This document shows, one piece after another, positions 58,959 through 64,000 of a DNA stretch of 64,000 nucleotides (within the stretch, counting starts at the first letter, position 1; every line of letters starts with the position of its first letter). The notes below the pieces were generated by a model. It made no database searches and was not told the origin of the DNA. It saw nothing but the letters and a program-made list of their open reading frames with translations. The stretch lies in NCBI RefSeq assembly GCF_019733355.1, contig NZ_JAIHLQ010000026.1:1-64000 (forward strand), given 5' to 3'. Origin of the DNA: Pseudomonas baetica. GTDB lineage: Bacteria; Pseudomonadota; Gammaproteobacteria; Pseudomonadales; Pseudomonadaceae. The position numbers and the translations under genes are program-made.

Positions 58959-59947
58959 CCCTGAGCCAACGACTGCGCCGCGATCCGCAAGCGTTCGAGT
59001 GGTTGCAGGCGCTGCTCTTGCTGGAGCGCGAACAACCACAGGCCGACACCCTCGGCAGCGGCACTTCGCCCCAAGCGGAGGCCTTGAAACTGCGAGGACC
59101 GTTGACGCCGTTGTTTCCCACCAGCCAGATCGGAAATCTGTGCGAAGAGCCCGGCGAACCGCTGACCCTCGACACGCCGATCTTCGGCCTCGGCGGCCCC
59201 GACGGCCCGCTGCCCTACGCCTATCAGGAATGGCTGCAACAACGCGCCCGGGCCAAGGATCATGCGCCGGCCGAATTCCTCGATCTGTTTCAGCATCGCC
59301 TGCTCAGCCTGCTGTACAAGGTGATGCGCAAACACCGGATCGCTCTCGGTTTTGTCACGCCGGGTGCTTCGCCGGTACAGGCGCAACTGCGCGCACTGAC
59401 CGGTTTACTGCCCAAATCCTTGCAGGAACGCCAAGCGGTTCCCGACTGTGCGGTGTTGGCCTGTACGGCGTTGTTTGCCGATGGCCGCCGCTCACTGGCC
59501 GGGTTCGCCGCGATTGTCCGCGAGCAGTTTGAAGTGCCGGTCGAACTGAACGCTTATGAGGGTGCCTGGCGCGAGATTCCGCCCGCCAGCCGCAGCGTGA
59601 TCAAACCCGGTGGACGCAATCTGCAACTGGGGCGCACGGCCGTGGCCGGCACTCGCGTCTGGGATGAACACGCTGGCATTCGCCTGACGCTGGGGCCGTT
59701 GCTGTCGGCGCAGGCCGGACGTTTCCTGCCGGACGGTGAGGCGCACCCGGCGCTGGCGAGCCTCGCCGCGTTGTACTTCGGGCCAGACCTGGATGTCACG
59801 CTGGTATTGCTGGTGCGCGGTGCCGGGCCGATGAAACTGGGGCGTCAGGCCCCGGCGCTGTTGAGTTGGAACGGTGGTTTGCAACGTCAGGCCAGCCTTG
59901 CAGTGCAACGCATCGAAACCCGCCTGCGTCAGCTGGAGATCACCTGA
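58922..59947 (+). CDS. tssG: T6SS baseplate protein TssG
   Basis: This 341-residue baseplate partner of TssF has LRRDPQAFEWLQALLLLER, GPLTPLFPTSQIG, DGPLPYAYQEWLQQRARAKDHAPAEFLDLFQHRLLSLLYKVMRKHR, and LGRTAVAGTRVWDEHAGIRLTLGPL. The length is normal. It starts inside tssF and ends 1 bp before tssH. Confidence 0.95.
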   Translation: MATPSRHAPVALTLSQRLRRDPQAFEWLQALLLLEREQPQADTLGSGTSPQAEALKLRGPLTPLFPTSQIGNLCEEPGEPLTLDTPIFGLGGPDGPLPYAYQEWLQQRARAKDHAPAEFLDLFQHRLLSLLYKVMRKHRIALGFVTPGASPVQAQLRALTGLLPKSLQERQAVPDCAVLACTALFADGRRSLAGFAAIVREQFEVPVELNAYEGAWREIPPASRSVIKPGGRNLQLGRTAVAGTRVWDEHAGIRLTLGPLLSAQAGRFLPDGEAHPALASLAALYFGPDLDVTLVLLVRGAGPMKLGRQAPALLSWNGGLQRQASLAVQRIETRLRQLEIT

Positions 59948-59948
59948 A

Positions 59949-62492
59949 ATGGAACTGGCCAGCCTGATCGGACGCCTCAACCCGGATAACCGCCGCGCCC
60001 TCGAACGCGCCGCGCAACGGTGCCTGCAACGCGGGCATCACTTTGTCGAGATTGAGCATTTGCTGCTGGAGTTGCTGGATATCGAGGGCGGCGACTTTGC
60101 CTTTTTGCTGCCGCGCTTCGGTCTGGAGCGTGATGCGCTGAGCGCTGAAATCAACAAGGCGCTGGAACTGTTCAAGGCTGGCAGCACGCGCACGCCAGCG
60201 CTGTCGTCGCACACCTTGGGCTTGCTCGAAGATGCGGTGGTGCAGGCCAGTGTGCTGGGACTCGACAGCATTCGTTCGGGGCTGCTGCTATTGGCGTTGA
60301 TTGACCGCGATGAGCGCCGCAGCCTGCTGCTCAACAGTGCCTCGTCGTTACTGCGCATTCCCAAAGAAGCGCTGCGGGCGAACTTGCTGGAGTGGACCGA
60401 AAACTCCCGTGAGCACGTCGGCCCACGTTCCGCGGTTTCCTCTGGACATCCTGCGCCACGACAGGATTCGGTGCTGGATCAATACACCCAGGACCTGACC
60501 GCCGACGCCCATGCCGGGCGCATCGATCCCATCGTGGGTCGCGATGGTGAGATTCGCCAATGCATCGACATTCTTTTGCGGCGCCGGCAGAACAACCCGA
60601 TTCTGGTCGGCGCACCGGGCGTGGGCAAAACCGCCGTGGTCGAAGGCCTGGCCCTGCGCATCGCCGCCGGCGACGTGCCGCCGTCGTTGCAGGAAGTCAG
60701 TTTGCGCGTGCTTGATCTCGGTCTGTTGCAGGCCGGCGCCGGGGTCAAAGGCGAGTTCGAACAACGGCTCAAAGGCGTGATTGACGCGGTACGCAGCGCC
60801 GACAAACCGATCATTCTTTTCATCGACGAAGCTCACACCCTGATCGGCGCCGGCGGTGCCGAGGGCGGCAGTGATGCGGCCAACCTGCTCAAACCGGCAT
60901 TGGCCCGAGGCGAGTTACGCACCCTCGCCGCGACCACGTGGATGGAGTACAAAAAATATTTCGAGAAAGACCCGGCCCTCGCCCGCCGCTTTCAGTTGGT
61001 TCAAGTGGAGGAACCGGACGAAATCACCGCCGTGGAAATGCTCCGTGGTGTCGCCGCCAAACTTGAACAGCACCACGGCGTGCAGGTGCTCGATGCGGCG
61101 ATCCACGAAGCGGTGAAACTGTCGCACCGCTACATCTCCGGCCGTCAGTTGCCGGACAAAGCCATCAGCGTGCTCGATACCGCGTGCGCCCGCGTTGCCC
61201 TCGGCCAGCACGACGTGCCCCCACCACTGGAAAGCCTGCGCCACCGGCAAAACAGCCTCAAGGATGAAGTCGAGCGCTTGCGCCGCGAACAGGCCACGGG
61301 GCTGGATCACCGTGAGCGCATTACCCTGCTGGAAAGCGAATCTGGCGGCAACGTTCAAGCCATCCGAGAACTGGAAACCCGTTGGGGTGAAGAGCGTGTA
61401 GCCGTGCGCGAGCTGCTCGACACTCGTCGTGAGTTGCTCGACTTGAGCGAGCGCGCCGACAGCGACAAACCCGACGAAGCGACTGATAGCCGCATCGATC
61501 ATCTGGCCGCTGAACTGCTGCGTCTGGAAGCCGGTCTCGATGCGATTCGCCAGGACGATCCACTGGTGCCCGAGCAGGTCGATACCAAAACCGTCGCCGC
61601 CGTGATCGCCGGATGGACCGGCATTCCTGTCGGCAAAATGCTCGCCGACGAAGCCCATGCCGTGCGCACACTTGGCACCCGCATGGGCCAACGCGTCATG
61701 GGCCAAAGCACCGCGCTCAACACTATCGCCCAACGCTTGCAGGCCTATCGCGCCGGCCTCACCGACCCGCAAAAACCGGTCGGGGTGTTCCTGCTGGTCG
61801 GCCCTACCGGCGTCGGCAAAACCGAAACCGCTTACGCGCTGGCCGATGCGTTGTACGGCGGCGAACGCAACCTGATCAGCATCAATCTTTCCGAGTACCA
61901 GGAAGCCCACACCGTCAGCCAACTCAAAGGCGCGCCGCCCGGTTATGTCGGTTATGGCAGCGGTGGCGTGTTGACGGAAGCGGTGCGGCGCAAACCCTAT
62001 TCCGTGGTGTTGCTCGATGAGATCGAGAAGGCGCATCCGGATGTGCTCGAGGCGTTCTACAACGTTTTCGACAAAGGCTTGATGGAGGACGGCACCGGAT
62101 TGGTGGTGGACTTCAAAAATACCGTGATGCTCGCCACCAGCAATGTCGGTGCCGAGTTACTGCTCGACACGCCCGTGGCACAACTCGGCTGCGAAGCTTT
62201 CAACGAAGCCCTGCACAAAGTCCTGCTACAAGCCTTCCGCCCGGCATTTCTGGCGCGCATGACCGTGGTCGCGTATCGACCACTGGATGAGGCGACACTG
62301 GAAGGGATTGTGCTGGCGAAACTTGAGAAGTTGCGCGGGCGCTATAAGGCGGCGACCGGCAAACAGTTTGAGTTTGATGCGGGGATTGTCAAAGCCGTGC
62401 TCGCCAAGTGCAGTGCGGCGGGTGCGCGTGATGTCGAGAATGTGTTGATGACGCAAGTGACGGGGAAGTTGGCGGAGTGGGTGTTGGAGTAA
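59949..62492 (+). CDS. tssH: T6SS sheath-recycling ATPase ClpV (TssH)
   Basis: This 847-residue AAA+ unfoldase has an N-terminal Clp-N domain (MELASLIGRLNPDNRRALERAA), a first ATPase (Walker A GAPGVGKTAVVEG, LFIDEAHTLIGAGG), a coiled middle domain (about 405-510) and a second ATPase (GPTGVGKTETAYALAD). It disassembles contracted sheath. ATG 59949 is preferred; the longer frame from 59874 runs back into tssG. No vgrG follows it, as would be usual. Confidence 0.95.
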   Translation: MELASLIGRLNPDNRRALERAAQRCLQRGHHFVEIEHLLLELLDIEGGDFAFLLPRFGLERDALSAEINKALELFKAGSTRTPALSSHTLGLLEDAVVQASVLGLDSIRSGLLLLALIDRDERRSLLLNSASSLLRIPKEALRANLLEWTENSREHVGPRSAVSSGHPAPRQDSVLDQYTQDLTADAHAGRIDPIVGRDGEIRQCIDILLRRRQNNPILVGAPGVGKTAVVEGLALRIAAGDVPPSLQEVSLRVLDLGLLQAGAGVKGEFEQRLKGVIDAVRSADKPIILFIDEAHTLIGAGGAEGGSDAANLLKPALARGELRTLAATTWMEYKKYFEKDPALARRFQLVQVEEPDEITAVEMLRGVAAKLEQHHGVQVLDAAIHEAVKLSHRYISGRQLPDKAISVLDTACARVALGQHDVPPPLESLRHRQNSLKDEVERLRREQATGLDHRERITLLESESGGNVQAIRELETRWGEERVAVRELLDTRRELLDLSERADSDKPDEATDSRIDHLAAELLRLEAGLDAIRQDDPLVPEQVDTKTVAAVIAGWTGIPVGKMLADEAHAVRTLGTRMGQRVMGQSTALNTIAQRLQAYRAGLTDPQKPVGVFLLVGPTGVGKTETAYALADALYGGERNLISINLSEYQEAHTVSQLKGAPPGYVGYGSGGVLTEAVRRKPYSVVLLDEIEKAHPDVLEAFYNVFDKGLMEDGTGLVVDFKNTVMLATSNVGAELLLDTPVAQLGCEAFNEALHKVLLQAFRPAFLARMTVVAYRPLDEATLEGIVLAKLEKLRGRYKAATGKQFEFDAGIVKAVLAKCSAAGARDVENVLMTQVTGKLAEWVLE

Positions 62493-62569
62493 TCCCCATC
62501 GCCCTTCGCCGATGTACGAAAACCGTGATGAAAGGAAGGTACTCTTCCAAAACTGACAAGGATAATGTC

Positions 62570-64000
62570 ATGAAAAAAAGCCTGAAATTACCGATGAGTC
62601 TGCTGGGAGCCTGTGTCGCAATACCGTTGTCCGCACCAGCGGACACCCGACATTTGGAAAACGAGTTGGTGGGCAAGGTGTCCTTCCTGACCTCTACGGT
62701 CGAAAAACTTAATGGCGCGAACTTGCAGATTGACCCCTTTCTGACCTCGCCCATTTCCCCGCCGCCGAACTACAAGGGGCCGCTGTTCACACTCAGCCAT
62801 GATTATCCGACCCAATTACCGACCGGCACTTCCTTCCCGTGGAGCAAGACCATCGGCAACGGCAAGATCACCCAGGCCAACGCCGGTGCCTACGTTCAGG
62901 CACTGAAAGATTACGTCTCGCCTGACATGCGCAAGATCGTCTACGACTACACCAACTGGAACTACAAGGGCAGCGGCTGGTACGACTCGATCTGGCTGGG
63001 CATAGAGCGTGAGCCCATTCGTGGCGTGTATGTCGGGTCAGGTTTTCCCGCCGGCACGTTGACGGATCAGACCCTGCCCGTGACCACTTATGTGCTGACA
63101 CTGTACGACACCCGTGCGGCGAAAACCCTCGGCGACATCTGGGGCAAAACCCCTGAACGCGCAATGAATCCGGTGCTGGAAACGAGCACCACGCAGTTTG
63201 CCGAAGGCAGCGTCATCATCAAATTTGCCATGGTCAGTGCCTGTGGCAGCGATTGGGCCCCCATGGAAGGCGCCGCCCAATGGGAAATCTACGCACCGGT
63301 GAACACCAGCAATGGCAGCGCGCTGAATAAAACACAATGCGTCGGCAAAGACTTCAAGGGCACCACCACTCAACCGGCGATGACCAAGGTGTCGCTGATG
63401 CAGTTCGACATCATCGTCAAGGACAGTGTCGCGGCCCCGCAAACCGGATGGGTGTTTTCGACCCTGGTCTACGACAAGAACGCGCCGGGCAAAGACGCCT
63501 GGGACAAGATGATTCCGCTGGGCGCCACCTGGGGCGGCAACCCGGACGTCATCAACACGGCGCCAACCGCGCTGACGCCGCCCGTCACGGTCAATCCGAA
63601 GCTCAGCGAAAACTGGATCAATCCCCAGTCGCCGGCTTATTCGGCCTCAACCCTGGGATGGGACGGCCGATTGTCAGGCCCGAACGACGGTGCCGTCGTG
63701 ACCCCGGCCTGGACCGGTTCGCACTATTACCCGGCCGGTCTGGCCAGTGCCGGATGCCTGGGATGCCACAGCAGCGCCCAATATCCGATGACCTCGTTCT
63801 TGCTGCCCACCTCCAGCCAGCCACCACAAACCATCGATCCGCCACTTTCGGGCAGCGACCCTGACGCGGCACTGGTCATGGCCGAACCCGGATCGAAACT
63901 CTGGATGAGCTGGTTCCAGAGCCGCGACGGCAAGACCCCGATGGGCCCCGACACCTCAGCAGGTGCAAAACCGGTGGCGCTGGATTACGACATGGTCACT
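62570..64000 (+). CDS. exported protein with CxxCH haem-binding motif, partial at right edge
   Basis: At least 477 residues, with no stop inside the window. It has a signal peptide (MKKSLKLPMSLLGACVAIPLSAPA). The body is rich in Trp and Tyr with no repeats, and a single CLGCH motif near residue 395 (GLASAGCLGCHSSAQYPMTSF) indicates one covalent c-type haem. It is therefore likely periplasmic or secreted. AAGGATAATGTC precedes ATG 62570. It follows tssH by 78 bp on the same strand. Whether it belongs to the T6SS or is an unrelated cytochrome-like redox protein cannot be decided here. Confidence 0.8.
   Translation, partial: MKKSLKLPMSLLGACVAIPLSAPADTRHLENELVGKVSFLTSTVEKLNGANLQIDPFLTSPISPPPNYKGPLFTLSHDYPTQLPTGTSFPWSKTIGNGKITQANAGAYVQALKDYVSPDMRKIVYDYTNWNYKGSGWYDSIWLGIEREPIRGVYVGSGFPAGTLTDQTLPVTTYVLTLYDTRAAKTLGDIWGKTPERAMNPVLETSTTQFAEGSVIIKFAMVSACGSDWAPMEGAAQWEIYAPVNTSNGSALNKTQCVGKDFKGTTTQPAMTKVSLMQFDIIVKDSVAAPQTGWVFSTLVYDKNAPGKDAWDKMIPLGATWGGNPDVINTAPTALTPPVTVNPKLSENWINPQSPAYSASTLGWDGRLSGPNDGAVVTPAWTGSHYYPAGLASAGCLGCHSSAQYPMTSFLLPTSSQPPQTIDPPLSGSDPDAALVMAEPGSKLWMSWFQSRDGKTPMGPDTSAGAKPVALDYDMVT

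Noticed and set aside
1..64000. CRISPR arrays, insertion sequences or prophage genes
   Set aside because: No regularly spaced direct repeats, transposase or phage structural genes were seen; the repeats present are REP elements.

Overview
The window reads as chromosome of a fluorescent Pseudomonas (P. fluorescens/koreensis-like). The grounds are high-GC coding bias, a familiar set of housekeeping genes (acnB, miaE, glsA, topB, cyn and ars genes), and many copies of the Pseudomonas REP repeat with core GTGGGAGCGGGCTTGCTCGCG, plus a second REP family with core GGCGAGGGAGCTTGCTCCC. I found no rRNA, tRNA, CRISPR array, transposase or prophage.

Region 1 (1-7.3 kb): a decayed partial copy of a cytochrome b561 gene lies beside the intact gene. 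Divergent to it is a tightly overlapping seven-gene operon: T-hemolysin family protein, AMP-forming ligase, heme-oxygenase-like diiron protein, short-chain dehydrogenase, TPR protein, then a QseBC/PmrAB-type two-component system. Two near-identical 17-bp QseB/PmrA-type boxes, one on each strand, sit between the divergent genes. This is the best candidate for an uncharacterised metabolic system. Region 2 (7.3-15.8 kb): four minus-strand signalling genes, namely a REC-HDOD protein, REC-GGDEF-EAL, a 1514-residue CHASE/PAS hybrid kinase and REC-GGDEF. Region 3 (16-23.3 kb): a GNAT gene with an ANR-type site, an arsR-arsC-arsH operon lacking any arsenite pump, a LysR/GMC-oxidoreductase/MFS module and a DUF427 gene.

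Region 4 (23.5-36.9 kb): an orphan serralysin protease, topB with a LexA-type box, the cyanate operon cynR/cynS-cynT, a ProA-like dehydrogenase, a soluble CZB chemoreceptor, glutaminase, miaE, an ANR-boxed universal stress protein and a DUF1289 gene. Region 5 (37-46.4 kb): aconitase B, a SulP permease whose usable start is a TTG beyond its neighbour's terminator, an SdaC/TdcC-type permease, a DUF6124 gene whose Shine-Dalgarno region is complementary to a 15-codon leader ORF, a cysteine hydrolase preceded by a threonine-rich attenuator-like leader, and a 2-hydroxyacid dehydrogenase.

Region 6 (46.4-62.5 kb): a type VI secretion locus in two divergent operons, tssJ-K-L-M-A on the minus strand and tssB-C-hcp-E-F-G-H on the plus strand. 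Every core component except VgrG is in the window. TssM lacks a recognisable Walker A motif. The locus is followed by an exported protein with a CxxCH haem motif that runs off the right edge.
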